Shown here: positions 1 through 8,855 of the stretch, piece by piece
How positions within the stretch are numbered: position 1 is the stretch's first letter
Layout: each line of letters begins with the position of its first letter
NCBI RefSeq assembly: GCF_019916025.1
Contig: NZ_CP079737.1
Coordinates: forward strand, 806,001-870,000
Direction: 5' to 3'
From: Paraclostridium bifermentans
Lineage (GTDB): Bacteria > Bacillota > Clostridia > Peptostreptococcales > Peptostreptococcaceae
Length of the DNA stretch: 64,000 nucleotides
Translations under genes and position numbers: made by a program
The notes under the pieces: model-generated
What the model saw: the letters and a program-made list of their open reading frames with translations, nothing else
The model's database searches: none
What the model was told of the DNA's origin: nothing

Positions 1-1
1 A

Positions 2-682
2 GTTGTTGATGATGATAAAGAAATAGTAGACTCGATTGAGATTTACTTAAGAAATGAAGGATTTAATATATTTAAAGCTTATGACGGTATCGAAGCATTA
101 GAAATTTTAGTATCAGAAAATATTCATCTCATAATTATGGATATAATGATGCCTAAATTAGATGGAATAAAAGCTACCATAAAAATTAGAGAAGAAAAAA
201 ATATACCAATAATATTAGTATCTGCAAAAAGTGAAGATAGTGATAAAATTATTGGATTAAATATTGGAGCAGATGATTATATAACAAAACCATTCAATCC
301 ATTAGAGCTTATAGCAAGAACTAAATCGCAACTCAGAAGATACATAAATTTAGGAAATTACGAATCTGTAGAAAATAAAGACATTTTACAAAGTGGAGAT
401 CTTAAATTAAATATTAATAGTAAAGAAGTATTTGTTGATGAAGAATTAGTTAAACTTACGCCTATAGAATTTAAGATTTTAAATCTTTTAATATCCAATA
501 AAGGTAGAGTTTTTTCAATAGATGAAATTTATGAAAGAGTTTGGGAAGAAGAGAGTTTTAACTCAGAAAATACAGTCAGTGTTCATATTAGGAGAATTAG
601 AGAAAAAATCGAAATTAATCCTAAAGAACCAAGATACTTAAAGGTGGTGTGGGGCGTTGGATACAAAATCGAGAAGTTATAA
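2..682 (+). CDS. OmpR/VanR-type response regulator, 5' end missing
   Basis: The gene enters from the left edge; an open frame runs from base 2 with no start codon, so only the first few residues are missing. The receiver domain shows the acidic pair near the start, the phospho-acceptor aspartate in IIMDIMMP and the conserved lysine in SAK. The C-terminal half is an OmpR-type winged helix ending WGVGYKIEKL. It should bind DNA when phosphorylated by the histidine kinase at 906-2903, which lies on the same strand. The signal and targets are unknown. OmpR/VanR family membership is clear from the domain order. Confidence 0.93.
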   Translation, partial: VVDDDKEIVDSIEIYLRNEGFNIFKAYDGIEALEILVSENIHLIIMDIMMPKLDGIKATIKIREEKNIPIILVSAKSEDSDKIIGLNIGADDYITKPFNPLELIARTKSQLRRYINLGNYESVENKDILQSGDLKLNINSKEVFVDEELVKLTPIEFKILNLLISNKGRVFSIDEIYERVWEEESFNSENTVSVHIRRIREKIEINPKEPRYLKVVWGVGYKIEKL

Positions 683-881
683 TATTTTAAAAATTAAAAG
701 ATGGAATATACAGTTAGTAATGCATTTTGCACTTTTACTTATATTTTTCTTCATGACACAAGTTGGAGCTGTTTTAATAGGATTTACATATTTAGAAGGA
801 CAGTTAGGTCTACAATTCTTAATTTTAGCAATTTCAAATTTTATTTTTTACAAAATTATGAGAGCTATGAATTTATTATAG
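657..881 (+). CDS. Small two-helix membrane ORF between regulator and kinase
   Basis: An open frame of 74 codons from a TTG at 657 (54 codons from the ATG at 720) fills the gap between response regulator and kinase. The part from 720 is almost wholly hydrophobic and would form two membrane helices. The TTG has an AAGGTGG-like site upstream and overlaps the regulator by 26 bases; the ATG has no clear ribosome site. The overlap suggests translational coupling and perhaps an accessory role in signalling. I do not recognise a family. It could be chance coding in an AT-rich gap or a remnant of a longer sensor. Confidence 0.35.
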   Translation: MDTKSRSYNILKIKRWNIQLVMHFALLLIFFFMTQVGAVLIGFTYLEGQLGLQFLILAISNFIFYKIMRAMNLL

Positions 882-905
882 GCAAGCGAAGAAATGGGTG
901 AATAA

Positions 906-2903
906 ATGAAAAAGACAAATAAAAAAATATTAAAGTTTATAACTTTAATCATATTATTAATTTCAACAGCAATATTTGGAGCATCATTACAAGAATTAAG
1001 ATTTGGAGATGCTTATCAATATACAAGACCCAGTAATTTAGTTAGCAAATCTAATTCAATTTATGCAAAAAACTTTTTTGAAAGTGATATGTTTGATAAT
1101 TCTACACTTCAAAATATTTTACATAATTTGACCATGTTTACATCTAATACTCAAATGCGTTCAGAAGAAGAGATTGTGAGTGCTAAAAATGCAATATCTG
1201 AATTTAAAGATATAAAGTTTTTTGTTATGAATGATTCAACTGGAGTAAGTTACAGTAATACCAAGTATAGAAATAATGAAGAATTTAGAAAAAACCAAAA
1301 AGGATATGTTAATTTAGAAATTGATTTTAGTAACGATATGAGTAGATATACTAAAATTATAGATAGCAAACGAAGTTCGTATAGAGTAAATAGAGATTTA
1401 TTTTGGGGAGTACCAAAAGATAATTTAACAATAAGCATGTCATTTCCTAAAGAAAGTAGTAATGACGGTTATAATAGTATATTATTTGATGGTAATTATT
1501 CTAGTTTTGAATATTATAAAAATCTATCAAATAAATTAAATAAAGTTTTAATAGCATCAGCTATTAGTTCGATAATTTCATTAATTTTACTTATAAAAAA
1601 TAAAGAAAAACTTATAAATAAAGAAGGATTAATATTAAAATTATATGCAAAAATACCTTTAGAAATATATACTTTTATATTTATAGTATTAGGTATATTT
1701 TCAATTTTAGACGTAAGTTCTAGGTGGTCTGTAATTTTAAAGTTTATATTTTTAAGTTTCGTATTTATTTGGATAATCTGCTTTATAAATTTAGATAAAA
1801 AGACTGGCATTTTAAAAAATAGTATAACGTACAGGTTTGGGAGATTTTTCACAAATGTAATAACAAATACAATTAATTATAGTAAAAAAGTACCTTTAAT
1901 AAAAAGATTAATTTTATTAGATTTATTAATACTAATGTGTACAACCTTTATACTTATGTTTTTTAAAATACAATTTTATTCAATTTCATTTAGAATAGTT
2001 ATGTTTATTTTAACTATACTATCGTTAGTTTTATTTATTGTAACTGGATACACAATAAACAGATTAGCTTATATTGATGAAATAATAGAAGGTACAGAAA
2101 AAATAAAAAATGGAGATATAAATCATAAAATAAGATTAAGAGATAACAATAGCTTAACAATTCTTGCAGAAAATATAAATAACTTAAGTGATGGACTTGA
2201 AAATGCAATAGAAGAAACATTAAAAAGTGAAAGAATGAAAACAGAGCTTATAACAAATGTAAGTCATGATTTAAAAACGCCTTTAACATCAATAATAAAC
2301 TATGTTGATTTAATAAAAAAAGAAGAAAATATACAGCCGGAGTACGTAAATGATTATATAAACATATTAGACAATAAGTCAAAACGTTTAAAAAATCTTA
2401 TAGAAGATTTGTTTGAGGCTAGTAAAGCAAGTAGTGGAAACATTGATCTTAATATTGAGAGGTTGGATTTAAATCAACTATTAAGACAAAGTATAGGCGA
2501 AAATGAAGAAAAATTAATAGAATCTAATTTGAGTTTAAAATTAAATATTCCAAAAGAACCTGTTTATATAAATTGTGATGGGAGACGAATGTATAGAGTG
2601 TTTGAAAATTTATTAGTAAATATATCTAAATACTCTCATGAAAATACAAGAGTTTATGTAGATATGGTAGTGGAGGGAAATCAAGTGTTCGTTTCCATGA
2701 AAAATATATCGGCATACGAATTAAACTTTGAAGCAAGCGAAATACTTGAAAGATTCAAAAGGGGAGACTTAGCTAGAAATACAGAGGGAAGTGGACTTGG
2801 ATTAGCTATTGCTAGAGACTTAGTACAACTTCAAGGTGGTAAATTAGGAGTTCAAATAGATGGAGACTTATTTAAGGTAGAACTCTCCTTCAACACAATA
2901 TAA
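906..2903 (+). CDS. Sensor histidine kinase (VanS/PhoR-like, multi-TM)
   Basis: Membrane kinase of 665 residues, partner of the upstream response regulator. It has an N-terminal membrane helix (about residues 8-28), an extracytoplasmic region to about 213, then a cluster of membrane helices to about 390. A HAMP-like linker follows. The H-box NVSHDLKTPLTS places the phospho-histidine near residue 454. An N-box-like segment (ENLLVNISKYS) and the G-box GSGLGLA near 628 complete the ATP-binding domain. The extra membrane cluster makes it larger than a simple two-TM VanS. The signal cannot be read from the sequence. The gene ends at the nested palindrome that separates it from pyc. Confidence 0.92.
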   Translation: MKKTNKKILKFITLIILLISTAIFGASLQELRFGDAYQYTRPSNLVSKSNSIYAKNFFESDMFDNSTLQNILHNLTMFTSNTQMRSEEEIVSAKNAISEFKDIKFFVMNDSTGVSYSNTKYRNNEEFRKNQKGYVNLEIDFSNDMSRYTKIIDSKRSSYRVNRDLFWGVPKDNLTISMSFPKESSNDGYNSILFDGNYSSFEYYKNLSNKLNKVLIASAISSIISLILLIKNKEKLINKEGLILKLYAKIPLEIYTFIFIVLGIFSILDVSSRWSVILKFIFLSFVFIWIICFINLDKKTGILKNSITYRFGRFFTNVITNTINYSKKVPLIKRLILLDLLILMCTTFILMFFKIQFYSISFRIVMFILTILSLVLFIVTGYTINRLAYIDEIIEGTEKIKNGDINHKIRLRDNNSLTILAENINNLSDGLENAIEETLKSERMKTELITNVSHDLKTPLTSIINYVDLIKKEENIQPEYVNDYINILDNKSKRLKNLIEDLFEASKASSGNIDLNIERLDLNQLLRQSIGENEEKLIESNLSLKLNIPKEPVYINCDGRRMYRVFENLLVNISKYSHENTRVYVDMVVEGNQVFVSMKNISAYELNFEASEILERFKRGDLARNTEGSGLGLAIARDLVQLQGGKLGVQIDGDLFKVELSFNTI

Positions 2904-2907
2904 AATA

Positions 2908-3039
2908 AAAAAGCTATATCAAATAAATCAGCAGAGTATAAATATATAAGTTTTAGCGACCTTTCAAATCATGTTTTTGATTTGGGGAGTAAAACTTATA
3001 TATTTATACGGGATTGCAGTCTATTTGATATAGCTTTTT
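2908..3039. repeat. 132-bp nested palindrome between convergent genes
   Basis: Three concentric inverted repeats share one centre: an outer perfect 18-bp stem (2908-2925 with 3022-3039), a middle perfect 20-bp stem (2936-2955 with 2990-3009) and an inner 7-bp stem (2965-2971 with 2978-2984). Short unpaired stretches separate them. The outer arms end in A- and T-runs, so the element can terminate transcription from both the kinase and pyc. It is far longer than an ordinary terminator and could also be a decayed miniature transposable element or a structured RNA. Confidence 0.85.
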
Positions 3040-3044
3040 ATTTT

Positions 3045-6000
3045 TTATTTCATATCTATTAGTAATTGTTTATCTTTTATCATTTCATCTTGACTTACAT
3101 AAATAGATTTAACACATCCACTTGTTTTAGCTACTATAACAGTTTCCATTTTCATAGCTTCAATAACAATAAGTGGCTGATTTTCTTTAACTTCTTGATT
3201 TTCTTCAACTAATATATTTACAACCTTTCCAGGAATGCTAGCACCTATTTGTAAAGGGTTGTTCATATCAGCTTTTAAGATATCTTTAATATTTGAACTA
3301 TAGTGAGTATCACTAACTTCTATATCTCTCATCATTCCATTTAGTTCAAATGATAAAGTTCTATTTCCGTCCTCTTTTATGTCCCCGATTTCTATTAACT
3401 TTATAGTTAATACTTTTCCTTCTTCAATCTCTACTTCACATTCTTCCCCTATTGATAAACCATAAAAATATACGTGACTTTCAAGTTTTGAAATATCATT
3501 ATATAACTGTAGATGTTTTAAATAATCTTCATAGACATTAGGATAAAGTGTGTAACTTAATATATTTCTTACATTAGAATCCATACTAAACTTTTCATCC
3601 AAATATTTTTTTACAGATTCAAAATCTTCGCTTGGAATTAATTCTCCAGGTCTTACTATTATAGGAGTTTCTCCTTTTAGTACTACCTTTTGAATATCCT
3701 TAGGTATTCCTCCTTCAGGTTGACCTATCATACCCCTACAATAGTCAACAACTGAGTCTGGGAATGAAAGATTTTTCCCTTCTGAAACTATATTATTTTT
3801 ATCTAATTTATTTTTTACCATAAATATTGCTAAATCTCCTACAACTTTAGATGATGGAGTAACTTTAATGATATCACCTAATATTTCATTAGATTCTTTA
3901 TATTTTTCTTTTACTTGATCAAACTTATCAGATAAACCTAAACTGTCAGCTTGAGGTTTTAAGTTTGTATATTGACCACCTGGAATTTCATATTTATAAA
4001 TTTCAGCAGATGGATTCTTTAAATCACTTTCAAATTTTGAGTATACATTACGTAAATCTTTATAGTAATTGCCTAATTCTTCAAATCCATATAAATCTAT
4101 TTTAGTATCTCTTTCTGTATTTTTAAGAGCTTCTACAATTGAATTTAATGAAGGCTGACTAGTAAGTCCTGCCATTGTTTCAAGTGCACCATCAACAATA
4201 TCAACACCAGCTTCAGAAGCCATTAAGCATGTAGCAACTCCATTACCACTTGTGTCATGAGTGTGTAGGTGAATAGGAGTATTAACATTTTCTTTTAATG
4301 CTTTTATAAGAGTATAGGCAGCGTATGGTTTTAAAAGGCCTGCCATATCTTTTATGCATATAATGTCAGAACCTAATTCTTCTAACTGTCTAGCCATATT
4401 AATGTAATACTCTAAATTATACTTAGTTTTATTTGGATCTAGAATATCTCCTGTATAACAGATTGTAGATTCAACAATTTTACCAGTTTCAAGAGCTGTA
4501 TATATAGATGGTTTCATGTTTTCAACCCAGTTAAGAGAGTCAAATATTCTAAAAACATCAATTCCTTTATTTGCTGATTCTTTTAAGAATTCCTTTATAA
4601 CGTTATCGGGATAGTTTTTATAGCCAACTCCATTAGATGCTCTAAATAGCATTTGAAACATTATGTTAGGAATTTCTTTTCTTAATTTTTCAAGTCTTAC
4701 CCATGGAGATTCTTTTAAGAATCTGTATGCTACGTCGTAAGTTGCTCCTCCCCACATTTCAAGAGAGAATAAATCTTTCATATGTTCACTTGTTGGCGTT
4801 GCAACTTTTAGTAAGTCATAACTTCTAAGTCTTGTTGCTAAAAGAGATTGATGTGCATCTCTCATAGTTGTATCTGTTAGAAGTAGTTTTTTCTCTTTTT
4901 TTACAGATTCTAAATAATCTTTTTTACCTAGTTTATCAAATAATATTTTACTTCCTTCGTTTGGAGAAAATGTATTGCTTGATTTAGGGGTATATATAGT
5001 TTGAAACTCGGGTTTTTCAGAACACTTATTTTCATTTACTATAGTATTTCCTATAAATTGAAGTAGCTTAGTTCCTCTATCCTTGCTTTCTTTTATTTCA
5101 AATAAATCTGGATTTTCATCAATGAATTTTGTACTACAGTTTCCTTGTGAGAAAATTGGGTTATTTAATACATTAACTAAGAAACCTATATTTGTCTTAA
5201 CACCTCTAATTCTAAGTTCTTTAATTGAACGAACTGTTTTGTTTATAGCTCCTTTGAAAGTTCTATCCCAAGATATTGTCTTAACTAACAAGCTATCGTA
5301 GTAAGGGCTTATTGTAGAGCCTGTAAATCCGTTTCCTCCATCTAGCCTTATACCAAAACCTGAACCAGTTCTATAAACTTGTATTTTGCCAGTATCAGGC
5401 ATAAAGTTGTTTTTAGGATCTTCTGTAGTTATTCTACATTGGATAGAGTATCCTCGTACTTGTATGTCTTCTTGTGATTTTATGTTTATAGGTTCATCTT
5501 CTAATTTATATCCTTGAGCTACTAATATTTGACTTTGAACTATGTCTATACCTGTAATCATTTCTGTTACAGTATGTTCAACTTGAACTCTTGGATTCAT
5601 TTCAATAAAGTAGAAATTTTCATTTTCATCAACTAAAAATTCTAATGTACCGGCATTTACATAGCCAACATGTTTAGCTATTTTTACAGCATTAGTACAT
5701 ATTTGTTCTCTAAGTTTATCAGATAGAGAAAATGCTGGAGCATATTCTATTATTTTTTGATGTCTTCTTTGAACTGAACAATCTCTTTCATATAAATGAA
5801 CTATATTTCCAAACTTATCTCCAAGTATTTGAACTTCTATATGTTTTGGATTAGGTATATATTTTTCTATAAATATAATATCTTCACCAAAAGCTTTTCT
5901 TGATTCACTACATGCAGTTTCGTATTCTATATTTAAGTTATCTTCGCTGTATACAATTCTCATACCTCGTCCGCCACCGCCATTAGAAGCTTTAAGCATT

Positions 6001-6476
6001 ATAGGATAACCAATTTTATTAGCTATTTCTTTAGCTCTTTCTATGCTTTTAATTGACTCATCTATACCTGGAATAGTGGGAACATTAGCTTCTTTAGCTA
6101 TTTGTTTTGAGTTGATTTTATCTCCCATCATATTCATTATTTCAGCCGATGGGCCTATAAAAATTATTCCGTTTTCTTCACATTTTTTTACAAACTCTGG
6201 ATTTTCAGACAAGAATCCGTAACCAGGATGAATTGCATCTACATTTTTACTTTTGGCTAATTCAATTATGCCATCTATATCTAAATAAGCATCAATAGGA
6301 CCTTTATCCTCTCCTATTAAATATGATTCATCAGCTTTAGTTCTAAATAAAGAATATTTATCTTCTTTGCTATATATCCCAACGCTTTTTATACCCAATT
6401 CAGAGCAAGCTCTAAATATTCTAATCGCAATTTCACCACGATTGGCTACTAAAATTTTATTAATTTTTTTAAGCAT
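3045..6476 (-). CDS. pyc: Pyruvate carboxylase
   Basis: Biotin-dependent enzyme of 1143 residues that carboxylates pyruvate to oxaloacetate with ATP and bicarbonate. The N-terminal biotin carboxylase/ATP-grasp domain (about 1-450) carries the GGGGRGMR glycine loop. The carboxyltransferase domain starts near TDTTMRDAHQSLLATR. The C-terminal biotinyl domain has the carrier lysine in EAMKMET. The length matches single-chain Firmicute enzymes (about 1145), so all domains are present. It is transcribed alone, converging on the histidine kinase, and begins with ATG behind a GGGGGA site. It supplies oxaloacetate for amino acid synthesis in an organism likely to have an incomplete TCA cycle. Confidence 0.98.
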   Translation of the reverse strand: MLKKINKILVANRGEIAIRIFRACSELGIKSVGIYSKEDKYSLFRTKADESYLIGEDKGPIDAYLDIDGIIELAKSKNVDAIHPGYGFLSENPEFVKKCEENGIIFIGPSAEIMNMMGDKINSKQIAKEANVPTIPGIDESIKSIERAKEIANKIGYPIMLKASNGGGGRGMRIVYSEDNLNIEYETACSESRKAFGEDIIFIEKYIPNPKHIEVQILGDKFGNIVHLYERDCSVQRRHQKIIEYAPAFSLSDKLREQICTNAVKIAKHVGYVNAGTLEFLVDENENFYFIEMNPRVQVEHTVTEMITGIDIVQSQILVAQGYKLEDEPINIKSQEDIQVRGYSIQCRITTEDPKNNFMPDTGKIQVYRTGSGFGIRLDGGNGFTGSTISPYYDSLLVKTISWDRTFKGAINKTVRSIKELRIRGVKTNIGFLVNVLNNPIFSQGNCSTKFIDENPDLFEIKESKDRGTKLLQFIGNTIVNENKCSEKPEFQTIYTPKSSNTFSPNEGSKILFDKLGKKDYLESVKKEKKLLLTDTTMRDAHQSLLATRLRSYDLLKVATPTSEHMKDLFSLEMWGGATYDVAYRFLKESPWVRLEKLRKEIPNIMFQMLFRASNGVGYKNYPDNVIKEFLKESANKGIDVFRIFDSLNWVENMKPSIYTALETGKIVESTICYTGDILDPNKTKYNLEYYINMARQLEELGSDIICIKDMAGLLKPYAAYTLIKALKENVNTPIHLHTHDTSGNGVATCLMASEAGVDIVDGALETMAGLTSQPSLNSIVEALKNTERDTKIDLYGFEELGNYYKDLRNVYSKFESDLKNPSAEIYKYEIPGGQYTNLKPQADSLGLSDKFDQVKEKYKESNEILGDIIKVTPSSKVVGDLAIFMVKNKLDKNNIVSEGKNLSFPDSVVDYCRGMIGQPEGGIPKDIQKVVLKGETPIIVRPGELIPSEDFESVKKYLDEKFSMDSNVRNILSYTLYPNVYEDYLKHLQLYNDISKLESHVYFYGLSIGEECEVEIEEGKVLTIKLIEIGDIKEDGNRTLSFELNGMMRDIEVSDTHYSSNIKDILKADMNNPLQIGASIPGKVVNILVEENQEVKENQPLIVIEAMKMETVIVAKTSGCVKSIYVSQDEMIKDKQLLIDMK

Positions 6477-6993
6477 AAGTGAAAAAATCCCCCTTAATTC
6501 TTTTGATATTAAAGATTATAGACTAATTTACTTTAATTTTAAATATAGTTATAAAAACTCCTTAATAAATAAGAAATATTTATCGAATCATGCAACTTAT
6601 ATAATTTAAAAGTACATAACTATCTTATTAAACACGTGTAAAAAAGGTGAAATCACTTAAAAAGTATATTTTCCGAATAAATATAAAGTAAGCTTTTTAA
6701 AATACCTTATATTAAAAGGAAAAAATTAATTATGCAAACATATATTTAAGAAAAATTAACACAATTTCACACAACTCACATTAATTAATAATATGAATAA
6801 ATTTAATTAATGTGGGTATATGAACATTATTGAGATAGTTGGGGGTTATAAAAAGAAAAAATTTGTGTTTGTTTTAGCATATAATATTAAATTTATTATA
6901 TTTTAAAATGAGTATAAGTTAAAAATAGGAACCAAAACTCTTCAATTATCTTAAATTAATAAATAAACAGATTTATGAAGAGGAGTGTTTTTT
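6477..6993. other. Divergent intergenic region with control elements
   Basis: About 517 bases separate the divergent pyc and exporter genes. It should hold both promoters. The only structure that stands out is the inverted repeat at 6777-6814. I see no credible small ORF with a ribosome site and no riboswitch core that I recognise. Confidence 0.5.
6777..6814. promoter_or_regulatory. Perfect 12-bp inverted repeat upstream of the exporter
   Basis: CACATTAATTAA at 6777-6788 is repeated inverted as TTAATTAATGTG at 6803-6814 with a 14-base spacer. It lies 180 bases before the exporter start in otherwise unstructured sequence. No U-run follows, so it looks more like an operator for a dimeric regulator than a terminator. 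The regulator is unknown. Confidence 0.4.
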
Positions 6994-8664
6994 ATGAGTG
7001 AGAAATCAAATAAAAATACTACAGCTATTGCTATGATAGTATTTTTACTTGGAATTTTTATGGGAGCTATGGATTCAGGGATAGTATCTCCGGCAAGAAA
7101 TGTAATAGCAAATGGTCTAGGGGTATCACAATCAGCAAGTGTATGGATGATAACTATATATACATTAGCTTATGCAGTGTCTATGCCGATAACAGGTAAA
7201 ATGGCTGATATTTATGGGCGTAAGAAAGTATATATAATTTGTGTTTCATTATTTGCAACTGGATCTTTGCTTTGTGGAATATCTGATATAGTTGGAAGTT
7301 ATGAATTTTTACTAGTATCAAGAGTTATTCAAGCTATAGGCGGTGGAGGTATAATGCCAATAGCTACTGCTTATATAGGAGCATCATTTCCAGAAGAAAA
7401 AAGAGGTTCAGCTCTTGGTATGGTAGGTGGAATATATGGGATAGCAACAGTTCTTGGACCTACTTTAGGAAGTTTTGTTCTTTCAATTGCAGGAGATAGC
7501 AGATGGGGATACTTATTTTTAATAAACGTGCCTATAAGTATAATAATTTTATTTACATCTTTAAAATTAGAAGAAAACAAACAATCTTCTAAAGTGAAAA
7601 AAATGGATGTATGGGGATGTGTAGCATTAAGTATAGTTGTAGCATCTTTAATGTATGGATTAACTAATTTAAAATTCTATGATTTTGCAAACTCAGTTAA
7701 ATCAATAGAGGTATGGCCTTATTTATTAACAACTATAGTTTTTATACCTATAGTAATATATATAGAAAAAAGAGCAGAAGATCCTGTTTTAAACTTAGGA
7801 TTTTTTACAAATAAACAGACTGCATTAACTTTATTTTTAAGTTTTATAGTTGGTTGCGGTCTTATGGGAACTGTATTTCTACCTCAATTCTCAGAGAACG
7901 TATTAAAATTAAAAAGAGGTAGTGGTGGATATATAGTAACTTTGTTTGCTGTGTTTACAGGAATAGCAGCACCTCTTGGTGGAAAATTTATTGATAAATA
8001 TGGAGTTAAAAAGCTTTTATTATTGGGATTTAGCTCAAGTATAATAGGGGTTTTATACCAAGCATTTATTACAGCAAATCATCCTAATTTTACAAACTTA
8101 ACAGTAGGTTTAGTATTTATGGGAATTGGTATGGGATTTACGATGGGAACTCCTATAAATTATTTAATGATGAGCTTAGTTAAGCCAGAAGAAATTTCTA
8201 TGGGGCAATCTACTGTATCCTTACTTAGATCTATAGGGGTTGCGGTATCACCTAATTTGCTTATAAATTTTGTTTCTGATGCAGGTAGAAATGTACCAGC
8301 GGCTATTCAAAAAGTAATGCCTCCAATACCAGGAGCTTCCTTTGGTGGAGGAAATATGTCAGCTGATATGCTAAATAAGTTTCAAAATGCTGATGTAACA
8401 AATATATTTGAGGTAGTTAAGTCATTTGTAAACTCTATGTTTAATGGATTACAACATACTATGGCATCTAATCCTAATATGAATTTTGATATGTTAAAAA
8501 GTAACTATTTAATTAGTTTAGATAAAGCTAAACCTAGTATAGTTCATGCTTATCAATACACAATGAACCAAGGATATGCGCATTTATTTATAGGAACTGC
8601 AGTAATAGCTTTATGTGGATTAATAGCATCTTTATTTTTAAAAAGTCATAAAAAAGAAGCTTAA
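6994..8664 (+). CDS. MFS multidrug exporter, DHA2 (EmrB/QacA) family
   Basis: Polytopic transporter of 556 residues predicted to have 14 membrane helices and to export drugs by proton antiport. Motif A-like GKMADIYGRKK lies between helices 2 and 3, and a motif C-like GGIYGIATVLGPTLG in helix 5 is typical of drug/H+ antiporters. An upstream in-frame GTG at 6985 exists, but the ATG at 6994 is better placed behind AGAGGAG. A long hydrophilic loop near residues 425-500, before the last helix, is typical of DHA2 members. The gene is monocistronic, closed by a terminator at 8667-8709. The substrate cannot be read from sequence. Confidence 0.9.
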   Translation: MSEKSNKNTTAIAMIVFLLGIFMGAMDSGIVSPARNVIANGLGVSQSASVWMITIYTLAYAVSMPITGKMADIYGRKKVYIICVSLFATGSLLCGISDIVGSYEFLLVSRVIQAIGGGGIMPIATAYIGASFPEEKRGSALGMVGGIYGIATVLGPTLGSFVLSIAGDSRWGYLFLINVPISIIILFTSLKLEENKQSSKVKKMDVWGCVALSIVVASLMYGLTNLKFYDFANSVKSIEVWPYLLTTIVFIPIVIYIEKRAEDPVLNLGFFTNKQTALTLFLSFIVGCGLMGTVFLPQFSENVLKLKRGSGGYIVTLFAVFTGIAAPLGGKFIDKYGVKKLLLLGFSSSIIGVLYQAFITANHPNFTNLTVGLVFMGIGMGFTMGTPINYLMMSLVKPEEISMGQSTVSLLRSIGVAVSPNLLINFVSDAGRNVPAAIQKVMPPIPGASFGGGNMSADMLNKFQNADVTNIFEVVKSFVNSMFNGLQHTMASNPNMNFDMLKSNYLISLDKAKPSIVHAYQYTMNQGYAHLFIGTAVIALCGLIASLFLKSHKKEA

Positions 8665-8666
8665 TT

Positions 8667-8709
8667 AAAATAACTACAATCTAGGTTAAAACTAGATTGT
8701 AGTTATTTT
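8667..8709 (+). terminator. Rho-independent terminator after exporter
   Basis: AAAATAACTACAATCTAG pairs perfectly with its inverted copy across a 7-base loop, ending in TTTT. Confidence 0.85.
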
Positions 8710-8768
8710 AATGTATAAAGAATTTTATTAAGGTCTATGTTATAATGTATCAATATGTATATTTTAAA

Positions 8769-8830
8769 TCACTTATAAACTTGATCAACATATATGGTTT
8801 GTAATGTCGTTGGCAAAATTATATAAGTGA
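8769..8830 (+). promoter_or_regulatory. Closed-stem leader before the DUF2232-type gene
   Basis: TCACTTATA at 8769-8777 pairs with TATAAGTGA at 8822-8830, enclosing about 44 bases that include ATATATGGTTTG and GTCGTTGGC. A TATAAT-like -10 lies just upstream near 8740. The ribosome site and start codon follow within 26 bases, so the fold could control translation. I could not fit it to a named riboswitch class. Confidence 0.35.
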
Positions 8831-8855
8831 ATTTTGTATAGAAAGAAGGCTGTAT

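Noticed and set aside
701-901. Second-frame ORF of 66 codons overlapping the small membrane ORF
   Set aside because: It reads as a mixed, cysteine- and phenylalanine-rich sequence without any protein-like pattern, and the overlapping frame gives a cleaner membrane protein.
1514-1852. Minus-strand ORF of 112 codons inside the histidine kinase
   Set aside because: Mirror of the kinase's membrane region; no ribosome site and no family pattern.
8769-8830. Purine riboswitch
   Set aside because: ATATGGTTTG recalls the class, but the second hairpin and the conserved junction bases are missing and the element is too short.
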